NCBI GenBank assembly: GCA_003225315.1
Contig: QHZD01000018.1
Location: 310,001-374,000, forward strand
Direction of reading: 5' to 3'
DNA length: 64,000 nt
Source of the DNA: Acidobacteriota bacterium
GTDB lineage: Bacteria > Acidobacteriota > Terriglobia > Acidiferrales > UBA7541
Both the position numbers and the translations under genes were made by a program. Below the pieces are notes generated by a model that did not search any database, was not told where the DNA came from, and saw only the letters and a program-made list of their open reading frames with translations. Every line of letters begins with the position of its first letter. The stretch's first letter is position 1. This document shows positions 25,177-31,866 of this stretch, piece by piece.

Positions 25177-25572
25177 ATGAGCGATTGGAAGAAACTTGCG
25201 ATGACTTGGGCCACCTCTACTTTGGTCGGCTTCTACACCGTGTTCGTGCTCATGCAGTTCTGGAACTGGTTCGCCGTTCCGCTGCTGCACGTCCCCGAGG
25301 CAAGCTACTGGCTAATATTCGGACTGAATATGCTATTCGGACTGATGACCGGAGTCGGTGAGCAGGAAAATCCTGCGCATGAGCGGCGCTGGAACGCTCT
25401 GTTCATCATTCTCAACGCGTGCGTCCCCGAGCATAAAATGGAGGACGTGAAAGAGGAAGTCCGTTCGGAGACGGAAAGTATATGGTCAGACATCGGCATA
25501 ATGATTTTCAGCAGGGTTCTTTCGAGGAGCCTCACACTAGGGCTGGGCTTTGTGGTTCACCTGCTGGTTTAG
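25177..25572 (+). CDS. Small membrane protein preceding the helicase (cargo)
   Basis: 131 residues from ATG 25177 with a strong AGGAGGG upstream; earlier in-frame ATG 25147 lacks one. Hydrophobic segments at ~6-30 (MTWATSTLVGFYTVFVLM) and ~38-58 (ASYWLIFGLNMLFGLMTGV) and a C-terminal IGIMIFSRVLSRSLTLGLGF suggest two or three helices, around a charged loop (PEHKMEDVKEEVRSETESIW). It ends 13 bases before the helicase start, so the two are an operon. No family recognised. Confidence 0.7.
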   Translation: MSDWKKLAMTWATSTLVGFYTVFVLMQFWNWFAVPLLHVPEASYWLIFGLNMLFGLMTGVGEQENPAHERRWNALFIILNACVPEHKMEDVKEEVRSETESIWSDIGIMIFSRVLSRSLTLGLGFVVHLLV

Positions 25573-25585
25573 GCACGCAAAGAAA

Positions 25586-27274
25586 ATGCCTTATACCAAA
25601 CACGATGAAGATGAGTTCAAGCGCGAACTGAAAACTGCTATTGACCTGGTCGTGCAGTCGAATCATCCCAAGAAAATAGTCGTTGCTGGCCCCGGAGCGG
25701 GCAAGACTTCGCTATTCAAGACACTTCTCGCAAAGAGTAAGGAAGCCAACAAGGAGGCCAGCCATCTCGTCGTGACATTTATCAGTGCCCTCGCGGATGA
25801 GCTGAGGCACGATCTGTCAGGGCTCGCTGATGTATTCACGTTTCACGCACACTGTAAGCAGTTGTTGCATCAGAATCCCTACTTGAGAGAGGGGCTCAGC
25901 GAAGATTTCACACTTTTTCCGAAGCTGCCGACCGTGATAAAAAGCGACTGGTCGTTTTTGCACGCAGGTGACCAAGCGCCGCCTCATTTTGTAAAACTCA
26001 TGCGCCAAGCGGTTGACGGCATTGAGACGCGCTTTTTTCTCGAGCGGTCGAACTACTATGATGCTGTTAGTTTCGATGACATGGTCTTCCGCGTCTACTT
26101 GCAGTTAGCGGTCGCACCGCACGCGGCCGAACGCCACGAACTCATCCTCGTCGACGAATACCAAGACTTCAATCTGCTGGAAATCTCCTTGCTCGACCTG
26201 CTTGCTCGGAAGAACCCAATTGTTGTTGCGGGTGATGACGACCAAGTACTCTACGGTGCCTTACGCAGTTCGAATTGGAATTTCATACGAGACTGCTATT
26301 CGTCACCGGATTTCAAAGCATTTGAACTGCCATTCTGTCTCAGGTGTCCCGAGGTTGTCGTGGGTGCCTTTGATGATGTGGTGCGCGCCGCGACAGCGGC
26401 TGGACTTCTCAACGGTCGGATTCCCAAAAAATATCGGTATTTTCCACCATCTAAGGAGCGCGATAGCGCAGCGCACCCAAACCTGCAAGTGATAAAAACT
26501 TCGATCCAAAAGAGCGGTGGAGGGAATTATTTTGGACGCGTGATCGCGGAGGTCGTAAGGTCGATTCCTTTACAGTACATCAAAGACTCTCGAGAAGATG
26601 GGTATCCGACTGTTCTGGTCATCGGCAACAAACAGTATTTGAGCCAAATTTCGGCACACTTAAAAGACCTAGGATATGTCTTGGATGAAAAGGAAGGCAC
26701 AGAAGGAGAGGAGGACCAGATAACGCGCGAAGATGGCTTGAAGGTCTTGAAGGGAGATGCAGGGTCAACTTTGGGCTGGCGAATCATGCTCGAAGTCGAT
26801 AAACCAACATTTTTTACCAAAGCTGTCGCACGAATGCTTTCCACAAAACCGCTCGTCACTATCATACCGAAGGCCTACCGTGTTAGCGTTCTTGCGGAAG
26901 TGCAGAAATTTGAAGAGCCCGCCGCTAAGACAAAGGGACCTCAGCCCGAATTCGGGAAACCAACAATAAAGCTGACGTCATTTCAGAGTGCAAAGGGATT
27001 GTCGGCGCAGTACGTGTTTGTCGTCGGATTACATGATGGCGATCTGCCCAGGAATCCGGCGAAAATCGATGACATTGAGATTTGTAAGTTCCTTGTCGCG
27101 TTAACGAGGACGCGCAAGCAGTGTTTCCTTTTGTTGACGCGCCGCTTTGCAGGAGTGCCGAAGAATCCGTCTCTGTTTCTGAGCTGGATTGATCATTCCA
27201 GGAAAAAATCCGTCTATGCTGATGCAAAATACTTTAAGGAACTTGAGAAGCATGCGCGTCCGCACACTTCGTGA
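25586..27274 (+). CDS. UvrD/Rep-like superfamily 1 helicase (cargo)
   Basis: 562 residues, shorter than housekeeping UvrD (~720). Motifs seen: Walker A AGPGAGKTS (Lys40), Walker B LILVDEYQDF (Asp190-Glu191), motif III VVAGDDDQVLYGALRSS, the later QSAKGLSAQYVFVVGLHDGDLP (written here in part: SAKGLSAQYVFVVGLHDGD) and motif VI LVALTRTRKQCFLLLTRR. No nuclease domain is fused. The size recalls helicases paired with nucleases in defence systems such as Gabija, but no OLD-type nuclease is adjacent; the partner here is a small membrane protein. DNA-stimulated ATPase activity is expected. Confidence 0.88.
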   Translation: MPYTKHDEDEFKRELKTAIDLVVQSNHPKKIVVAGPGAGKTSLFKTLLAKSKEANKEASHLVVTFISALADELRHDLSGLADVFTFHAHCKQLLHQNPYLREGLSEDFTLFPKLPTVIKSDWSFLHAGDQAPPHFVKLMRQAVDGIETRFFLERSNYYDAVSFDDMVFRVYLQLAVAPHAAERHELILVDEYQDFNLLEISLLDLLARKNPIVVAGDDDQVLYGALRSSNWNFIRDCYSSPDFKAFELPFCLRCPEVVVGAFDDVVRAATAAGLLNGRIPKKYRYFPPSKERDSAAHPNLQVIKTSIQKSGGGNYFGRVIAEVVRSIPLQYIKDSREDGYPTVLVIGNKQYLSQISAHLKDLGYVLDEKEGTEGEEDQITREDGLKVLKGDAGSTLGWRIMLEVDKPTFFTKAVARMLSTKPLVTIIPKAYRVSVLAEVQKFEEPAAKTKGPQPEFGKPTIKLTSFQSAKGLSAQYVFVVGLHDGDLPRNPAKIDDIEICKFLVALTRTRKQCFLLLTRRFAGVPKNPSLFLSWIDHSRKKSVYADAKYFKELEKHARPHTS

Positions 27275-27404
27275 CCGGCTGTTGCCGAATCAAGTCTGCA
27301 ATTTGGTCGTCCCCGCCATCCACCTCCGGATGGATATCCTTTGGACTTTGGAGTGATATCGATCCCCACGGCCCCACTCGACTCGATAGCCGTCTCTCTT
27401 CACT

Positions 27405-27635
27405 CTACTTGGCCTCCTTGTTCTTGCTACCGGGCTTGAACACGCCAGCCTTGACGCACTGCCAACGCGCCCACGGGTAGGAGCAGCCGACCTCTTTCAT
27501 GATTTCGGGAATCGAGTGGCCCTTCTTATACATGGCGACGATTTTCTCGTTGTCGTATTGGCTCTTCCTCTCCGACTTGGCTTTCTTCGGAGCCGCTGCT
27601 TTCTTCGGCTCACGCGTTGCTTGTTTGGTTTTCAT
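27405..27635 (-). CDS. Small HTH DNA-binding protein
   Basis: 76 residues. A Lys/Ala-rich N-terminus (MKTKQATREPKKAAAPKKAK) precedes a helix-turn-helix (NEKIVAMYKKGHSIPEIMKE, then VGCSYPWARWQCVKAG), the pattern of Hin-recombinase or transposase-type DNA-binding domains. It could be a regulator or excisionase-like factor of the element. It converges with the helicase gene and overlaps the 49-residue gene upstream. Confidence 0.7.
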   Translation of the reverse strand: MKTKQATREPKKAAAPKKAKSERKSQYDNEKIVAMYKKGHSIPEIMKEVGCSYPWARWQCVKAGVFKPGSKNKEAK

Positions 27636-27759
27636 TCTTCATCTCCTCTTTGGTCTGAGTTTGAACAAACAGCCACTTGCCCGAGACCCGAACGTAGGTC
27701 GTCTCTACCGTGCGTTTTACGGTCTCGATTTTGATTGGCTCTTTCACCGTGGCCTCCAT
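27610..27759 (-). CDS. Small hypothetical protein, 49 residues
   Basis: From ATG 27759 the product reads MEATVKEPIKIETVKRTVET, then YVRVSGKWLFVQTQTKEEMK, a compact beta-type pattern. Its 3' end overlaps the start of the HTH gene by 26 bases, so the two are probably co-translated. The 15-codon upstream extension is hydrophobic and AT-rich and probably promoter DNA. Confidence 0.5.
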   Translation of the reverse strand: MEATVKEPIKIETVKRTVETTYVRVSGKWLFVQTQTKEEMKNENQTSNA

Positions 27760-27956
27760 GTTCCAAATGATAACTAAATGTATTATAATAATCAAAAAGT
27801 ACAATCGTACTAAGGTGAATGGACAGGGGTATAGGTGGACGAAAAGTTAGTCAAACCGTCCCAAAACAACGCTATTTACTGCGCGGGCAAGCCCGGTACG
27901 CGAACCCGTTGAGCATTGAGGCTAACGGTGGAACACTCGCTTAAGACGCTCCAGAA

Positions 27957-28385
27957 ATGCCAGAAGCTCCCAAAAAGCAGGCCGCAGGACGCGGATGGTG
28001 GCCTTCGGTGGAGACCGAAGTAGAGGCCAAAGGAGCCGCTCATCAAGGTGCTGGCGCTGCCGTTTTCGTTGCTAGCGTTACTGCACTGTTCTCTGTGCTT
28101 GCCATTTTCAATATTCGAATCCTTCCCGGCTTTTCTCCGCTCTCACTTGTTGACGCGGGGCTGTTCGCAATCATAGCGTGGAGGGTTTACAGGATGTCTA
28201 GAGCGTGGGCCTTGGTAGGATTGCTGGGTTATGTCGGGGAGCGCGCCTATTCTATCTATGCACATGGTGCCGCGGCGACGGCAGGCTGGGTCGTCGGGGT
28301 GATCATTCTACTGGGCTTCGTCAACGGCGTGCGTGGTACATTTGCCTATCGCAAATTGTCCGCGCCGGGAAGTGTGGCGGTGTAG
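27957..28385 (+). CDS. Small multi-helix membrane protein at the right end of the element
   Basis: 142 residues. A polar N-terminus (MPEAPKKQAAGRGWWPSVET) leads to about four hydrophobic segments (AAVFVASVTALFSVLAIFNI, LVDAGLFAIIAWRVYRM, ALVGLLGYVG and AATAGWVVGVIILLGFV). No family recognised; the layout resembles small membrane proteins carried as cargo. It ends 85 bases before the right attachment site. The ATG lacks a strong ribosome site. Confidence 0.6.
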   Translation: MPEAPKKQAAGRGWWPSVETEVEAKGAAHQGAGAAVFVASVTALFSVLAIFNIRILPGFSPLSLVDAGLFAIIAWRVYRMSRAWALVGLLGYVGERAYSIYAHGAAATAGWVVGVIILLGFVNGVRGTFAYRKLSAPGSVAV

Positions 28386-28469
28386 GAACTGTACCGATTC
28401 CGTACCACTTGGCCCTTTGGTGGGGTGCAACGCCGTTCCAAACACAGGACTTATTAAAAGTAGTGTTTA

Positions 28470-28492
28470 TTCGACTCCCACCCCGGGCACCA
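28470..28492 (+). repeat. attR: right attachment core
   Basis: A perfect 23-base copy of 12167-12189 (TTCGACTCCC to GGGCACCA), in direct orientation, not associated with the rest of a tRNA. Upstream sequence shows no T-stem or anticodon arm. It marks the right end of the integrated element. Confidence 0.93.
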
Positions 28493-28568
28493 TTCTCTCT
28501 TATTGAGGATGAAATGAGTTGTTGGCGCGCAACCCTCGAATAGCGTTTCCAACCCAGCGAAATGCACC

Positions 28569-28597
28569 TTGACGGTCTTTTCTTCCTGTGCTACTAT
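28569..28597 (+). promoter_or_regulatory. Sigma-70-type promoter of the candidate small RNA
   Basis: TTGACG (28569-28574), 17-base spacer, TACTAT (28592-28597). Near-consensus with ideal spacing. Start would be near 28604; no ORF follows before the terminator at 28631. Confidence 0.5.
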
Positions 28598-28603
28598 ACT
28601 TTC

Positions 28604-28654
28604 AGGTAAGAGTGCGAATATCTCCTGATTGCGGCGACTTCTCGCCGCTTTTTT
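28604..28654 (+). ncRNA. Candidate ~50-nt small RNA
   Basis: Defined only by a promoter (28569-28597) and a strong terminator: GCGGCGA (28631-28637), loop CTTC, TCGCCGC (28642-28648), T6. Before the hairpin lies a single-stranded ATATCTCCTGATT, whose CTCCT could pair with ribosome-binding sites. No coding frame of useful length fits. An attB-side regulatory RNA or a decayed gene leader are alternatives. Confidence 0.4.
28631..28654 (+). terminator. Intrinsic terminator
   Basis: A perfect 7-bp GC-rich stem with a CTTC tetraloop followed by six T. No gene ends upstream within the chromosomal segment, so it probably terminates the short transcript from the promoter at 28569. Confidence 0.8.
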
Positions 28655-28932
28655 CATTTGACGTGCCGGAATTTCTAGCCCCCAACCTACCAGATGCGGG
28701 CGCGCTCTTGTGGACCGGCACTTTGGAGCGTAGCGGCTTGCCGCCGCTTTTCTTCCATCCGTAAGCCCATGCCAAACTCTCTGTCGTTCTTGTCCGGCTG
28801 TGCTGCCGGCCTAGGTAAATTGTTTAGAATCAACACTTGCAGAAATGTATGAAAATCACGGATCTAACTTAGTTTAGAATCAACACTTGCAAAACTCTAT
28901 CAAAACAAACGACTTTAACCGGGATTATAACC

Positions 28933-28962
28933 TTGACACAAGGGCTTAGTCGCGGCTATGCT
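28933..28962 (+). promoter_or_regulatory. Promoter embedded in the left inverted repeat of the IS
   Basis: TTGACA (28933-28938), 18-base spacer, TATGCT (28957-28962). The -35 box is part of the terminal inverted repeat. It would drive the passenger gene at 29004. The right inverted repeat has a matching inward TTGACA with TACCCT 17 bases on, suited to the transposase. Confidence 0.45.
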
Positions 28963-29003
28963 CCCCGCTTAAAGTCTAAAGCCTTAAGTGTGAGGAGAAC
29001 TTT

Positions 29004-29717
29004 GTGCGGCATTGCTTTGATGTTTTTCTGGGTTTTGTCTATCAACATTTGCCGCCAGGATGGCTCACGGTCATCTTGGCTGTGGTTGCAGCCGTGACAG
29101 CCCTTCCCCTCGTCACGAAGAGATTTGACCCAGAGAAAAGCAAATGGGGAGGATGGATGCATGCATTGGCCATTCTTGTTTTTTGTAGCCTAGCAGCATT
29201 GGAAATGGCCGTAATCAATCATGCTGATAAGGTCGGCGAAGAACGCATTACCCGATTAATCGCAACAACCACGGAAATACAAACAACATTGAAAGATTCC
29301 ATTCATACGCAAGCAGTTTTGGCTCAAGCCCAAATCGAAAGGCAACAGCGGCACAAGGGATTTGATGAGTTGCTTGAATTGAAATATAGGGCGGCAAAAC
29401 TATCTTCCGAAATTTTCAGTCTTTTGCTTTCTAGAAGTCGCGGAGACCCATCATCCGTCACGCCGTTAGATATGGCTAGGGCGAGCGCCTATATGCAGCA
29501 GACTGTTCTTTACTACGACCAAAATTATGAAGCAGAGGCGAGACGTATAACCACAGATTTGGTCGCACATGGGATTCGAGATAAATTCTTGGAGGATATG
29601 GTTCAAGCTTCTCCTGTCGGCACCCTCATGGTCAGAGAAATAGCAAGTCATTTGGCAGCGCAAGCAGAGCGTATAACGCCATCTGGTATAAAGCCGCCTC
29701 CGCTCTTTATCCCCTAG
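29004..29717 (+). CDS. Membrane-anchored hypothetical protein, IS passenger
   Basis: 237 residues from GTG 29004, preceded by GAGGAGAA. Two N-terminal hydrophobic segments (WLTVILAVVAAVTALPLVTK and MHALAILVFCSLAALEMAVI) are followed by a charged, probably coiled-coil cytoplasmic part (RITRLIATTTEIQTTLKDSI, then QAQIERQQRHKGFDELLELK). No family recognised. It converges with the transposase (4-base overlap at the 3' ends) and lies wholly inside the inverted repeats, so it moves with the element. It is not a known transposition gene. Confidence 0.7.
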   Translation: MRHCFDVFLGFVYQHLPPGWLTVILAVVAAVTALPLVTKRFDPEKSKWGGWMHALAILVFCSLAALEMAVINHADKVGEERITRLIATTTEIQTTLKDSIHTQAVLAQAQIERQQRHKGFDELLELKYRAAKLSSEIFSLLLSRSRGDPSSVTPLDMARASAYMQQTVLYYDQNYEAEARRITTDLVAHGIRDKFLEDMVQASPVGTLMVREIASHLAAQAERITPSGIKPPPLFIP

Positions 29718-30616
29718 GCGGCGTCTTGTACTTTTGCAGTGAGGTGTTTGTATTCGAGATTCGGAGAGTCAATTAGTTTGAGCATAGTATCGCGGAAAAG
29801 AAAAGGGTTCTTTCGGTTGTTAAAACGGAAGCACATTTCGTCCAGATAGGCCGGGAGATGCTTCGCAGAGACTTTATGCCACGTTCCCACAATGCCGCGC
29901 TTGAGAAGGGAGAAAGCAGATTCGACGGTGTTGGTGTGAACATCGCCATGCGCGTATTCCCGCGTGTGATTGATGGTCTTGTGGAGATTCTTCTGCATCT
30001 TGTCGAGTGCGTAGGGGTAGATGGCCGATTCGTCCGTCATAATCACTTCCACGTGGCTGCCCACGTTGGCGTTGATAATCTCTCGTACCGTCGCAGACTT
30101 CACATCCTCGGCGCGGATCAACCGCAAGTCTCCGTTGCGCTGCCGGATGCCGATAACAACCGACACGTCGCCCTTTGCACGCCAGCGGCGCTTTTTGCCC
30201 GCGACGTATGTTTCGTCTATTTCTACCGTTCCGCCCAGCTTCTCCGGTGCGACTTCCAGCATGGCTGCACGGATGCGATGGCAGAGGTACCATGCGGTCT
30301 TATAGCTCACGTGAAGCATGCGCTTCATCTGATTGGCCGACATCCCCTTGCGGGATTCGCAGAGCAAATAGACCGCGAGAAACCAGTTCCAGAGCGGGAG
30401 ATGTGTGTCATGGAAGATGGTTTTCGCCGTCACGCTGAATTGATGCGAACAATCGTCGCAAACAAACTGATTGCGCTTGAGAATGCGGTAGACCTTTGCA
30501 GAGCCACATTCAAGGCACTGGACACCATCGGGCCAACGGAGGCGTTCTAGGTATGTGCGGCACTTGCTTTCATCTGCGAAGTCTTTTATTAGTTCAACGA
30601 GGTTCATTTCGTCCAT
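29714..30616 (-). CDS. IS1595-family (ISXO2-like) transposase
   Basis: 300 residues. An N-terminal zinc ribbon (Cys34, Cys37, Cys53, Cys56: QCLECGSA and VCDDCSHQF) precedes a DDE-type domain. Acidic residues are visible: Asp134 in VEIDETYVAG, Asp195 in VIMTDESAIY, and the third-position motif HTNTVESAFSLLKRGI (Asn229/Glu232). The domain order and the HTN.VE motif are those of IS1595 elements. The length is normal and no frameshift is seen, so the enzyme is probably functional. Confidence 0.93.
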   Translation of the reverse strand: MDEMNLVELIKDFADESKCRTYLERLRWPDGVQCLECGSAKVYRILKRNQFVCDDCSHQFSVTAKTIFHDTHLPLWNWFLAVYLLCESRKGMSANQMKRMLHVSYKTAWYLCHRIRAAMLEVAPEKLGGTVEIDETYVAGKKRRWRAKGDVSVVIGIRQRNGDLRLIRAEDVKSATVREIINANVGSHVEVIMTDESAIYPYALDKMQKNLHKTINHTREYAHGDVHTNTVESAFSLLKRGIVGTWHKVSAKHLPAYLDEMCFRFNNRKNPFLFRDTMLKLIDSPNLEYKHLTAKVQDAA

Positions 30617-30626
30617 AGGTCACCTT

Positions 30627-30761
30627 ATGCCAAAGAAAAAACACCCGAAGGACATGACGAACGATGAGGCCATGCGGCATCTGTTCAAGCGCAAAGGCCA
30701 CAGCATCATCAAGAAGCACATCAAGAAGTTTGTGAAGGACTTAAGCACAAAGAAAGGGTAA
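30627..30761 (+). CDS. Small basic ORF accompanying the transposase
   Basis: 44 residues, MPKKKHPKDMTNDEAMRHLF then KRKGHSIIKKHIKKFVKDLS. It is divergent from the transposase and inside the inverted repeats. Similar short Lys-rich ORFs with a T.DEA/E pattern often accompany IS1595-type transposases, so it may be part of the element's function or regulation. The plus-strand frame extends upstream but the start there overlaps the transposase. Confidence 0.5.
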   Translation: MPKKKHPKDMTNDEAMRHLFKRKGHSIIKKHIKKFVKDLSTKKG

Positions 30762-30929
30762 CAGAGATGCGAGGTGGTGTCAAGTATATAATCCCGCTTT
30801 AACCACGTTTAGAATCAACACTTATGAAAAACAGGGGGAGGGGGGGTCCCATTATTGTTAACCAGACATCTGCGATCGAGGATTCCGACCTCGGGCCTGC
30901 CGGCCACAAACTTCGCGAGGGCTAACTCC

Positions 30930-31799
30930 GTGCGCCCGATGCTCCTCGCTCTGTTCAGTCTCGTGCTCGCCGTGCCCGCTACTTCGCAGCAATCGTCCGA
31001 CGTGCGCGCCTATCTCGGCTTTGATCGAAACGACTATCCGGGCGATGTAGCGCTGCCTATTCTGCGCAAATCCTTTTCCTTCGCCGGTTACTGGCTCGGT
31101 CCTCCGCCCGGCGCTAAGTCCAATTCCTGGTCCGGCAAACGCGAGCTCCTTCGCTCGCTGGGCTTTGGTTTCTTGGTTCTCTACAGCGGCCCGCAGAGCA
31201 GCGAACTTCAACAGAAATGGTCGGAGGAACACGTCTTCAACAATCTCAAAAGCCGAATGTCCTCGGCCGGGAGAAAGGGAGCAAGCGACGCGCGCCAAGC
31301 CGCGGAGGCCGCAAGAAAGGAAGGCTTTCCATCTCACACCGTGATATTCCTGGACATCGAAGAGGGCGGCCGCCTACCTGCCGTGTATCACGCGTATCTT
31401 CGCGCTTGGGTGGACCAGTTGGCGCATGCCGGTTATCGCGCTGGCGTCTATTGCTCGGGCATGCCCGTCGACGAAGGCGGCGGCATCACCATCATTACTG
31501 CCGACGACATACGCAACAACATCGCCAAGCGTGAACTGGCCTACTGGGTCTTCAATGACGCCTGTCCTCCCTCGCCCGGATGTGCTATCCCGCAAAATCC
31601 GCCTCTTCCATCCGCCAGCGGAGTTCCTTATGCCACGGTCTGGCAATTTGCGCAGTCGCCGCGTCGCAAGCAATACACAGCTCGTTGTGCCGCCACCTAT
31701 TTCGCGGATGGGAATTGCCATTCTCCCAGCGACAACGCGCATACCTGGTTTCTCGACATGAATTCCGCCGATTCGGCAGATCCTTCGCATGGAAGGTGA
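30930..31799 (+). CDS. Secreted DUF1906 (Rv2525c-like) glycoside-hydrolase-like protein
   Basis: 289 residues from GTG 30930 (GAGGG nine bases upstream); ATG 30939 is possible, and the longer TTG frame lacks a signal start. MRPMLLALFSLVLAVPATSQ is a signal peptide. The body follows the DUF1906 pattern: YLGFDRNDYPGD, then LGFGFLVLYSG, HTVIFLDIEEGGRLP (acidic active-site-like residues) and AYLRAWVDQLAHAGYRAGVY then CSG. It ends with FLDMNSAD. It is a TIM-barrel-like exported protein, possibly acting on cell-wall glycans. It lies 107 bases after the repeat array. Confidence 0.8.
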   Translation: MRPMLLALFSLVLAVPATSQQSSDVRAYLGFDRNDYPGDVALPILRKSFSFAGYWLGPPPGAKSNSWSGKRELLRSLGFGFLVLYSGPQSSELQQKWSEEHVFNNLKSRMSSAGRKGASDARQAAEAARKEGFPSHTVIFLDIEEGGRLPAVYHAYLRAWVDQLAHAGYRAGVYCSGMPVDEGGGITIITADDIRNNIAKRELAYWVFNDACPPSPGCAIPQNPPLPSASGVPYATVWQFAQSPRRKQYTARCAATYFADGNCHSPSDNAHTWFLDMNSADSADPSHGR

Positions 31800-31810
31800 C
31801 TCTCTATATC

Positions 31811-31837
31811 AAAAAAAAAGGCGGCCCTATGGCCGCC
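31811..31837 (-). terminator. Intrinsic terminator for the SDR gene
   Basis: GGCGGCC/GGCCGCC with a 4-base loop (31820-31837). On the minus strand it is followed by nine T, ideal for the leftward SDR gene ending at 31867. On the plus strand it may also stop readthrough from the DUF1906 gene. Confidence 0.85.
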
Positions 31838-31866
31838 CTTTGTATCCTGTGAACGTCGCGACTGAA

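Larger units (their letters stand above)
12167..28492. mobile_element. Integrated 16.3-kb phage-satellite-like element in tRNA-Leu
   Basis: It is bounded by the perfect 23-bp repeat of the tRNA 3' end and has an integrase reading toward the tRNA. Inside, in order: integrase, a basic protein, a rep module, small Cys proteins, P27-type small terminase, prohead protease, HK97 capsid, a multi-HTH protein, then cargo (membrane proteins, DUF4145-like, UvrD-like helicase, small DNA-binding proteins). I see no portal, large terminase, tail, holin/lysin or CI-type repressor. That gene content fits a satellite depending on a helper phage better than a full prophage. A deletion-reduced prophage is the alternative. 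Confidence 0.85.
28493..28919. other. Non-coding stretch between the element and the insertion sequence
   Basis: 427 bases on the chromosomal side of attR with no convincing gene. It contains a promoter-terminator pair defining a short transcript (28604-28654) and two units of a ~50-bp repeat (28822-28919). Confidence 0.5.
28920..30796. mobile_element. IS1595-family insertion sequence with a passenger gene
   Basis: Terminal inverted repeats CGGGATTATAACCTTGACAC (28920-28939) and, reversed, CGGGATTATATACTTGACAC (30777-30796) match at 18 of 20 bases. The flanks share CTTTAAC (28913-28919 and 30797-30803), a 7-8 bp target duplication. Inside are an ISXO2-like transposase (minus), a 44-residue ORF and an unrelated membrane-protein gene (plus). 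Each inverted repeat carries a TTGACA reading inward. The copy looks recent: ends, duplication and transposase are intact. Confidence 0.85.
28822..30823 (+). repeat. ~50-bp tandem repeat array split by an insertion sequence
   Basis: GTTTAGAATCAACACTTGCA occurs at 28822 and 28872, and its first 17 bases at 30807. The first two copies are 50 bases apart. If the insertion (28920-30796 plus one target copy) is removed, the third falls 51 bases after the second. The bases after the conserved 20 are also similar (AA.T.TAT.AAAA). The array therefore predates the insertion. Confidence 0.7.

Noticed and set aside
25586-27274. Gabija system (GajB-like helicase)
   Set aside because: Helicase size is compatible, but no OLD-family nuclease (GajA) lies on either side, so the system name is not supported.
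28454-28657. Minus-strand 67-codon ORF across the right attachment site
   Set aside because: It runs through attR and the terminator hairpin, so its sequence is an accident of the junction.
28822-28919. CRISPR array formed by the GTTTAGAATCAAC repeats
   Set aside because: Only three units with similarity over most of the ~50-bp unit, no constant-length unique spacers and no cas genes. Tandem repeat is the better reading.
29714-29717. Passenger gene and transposase as one frameshifted transposition protein
   Set aside because: They are on opposite strands, converge by four bases, and only the minus-strand gene has transposase motifs.
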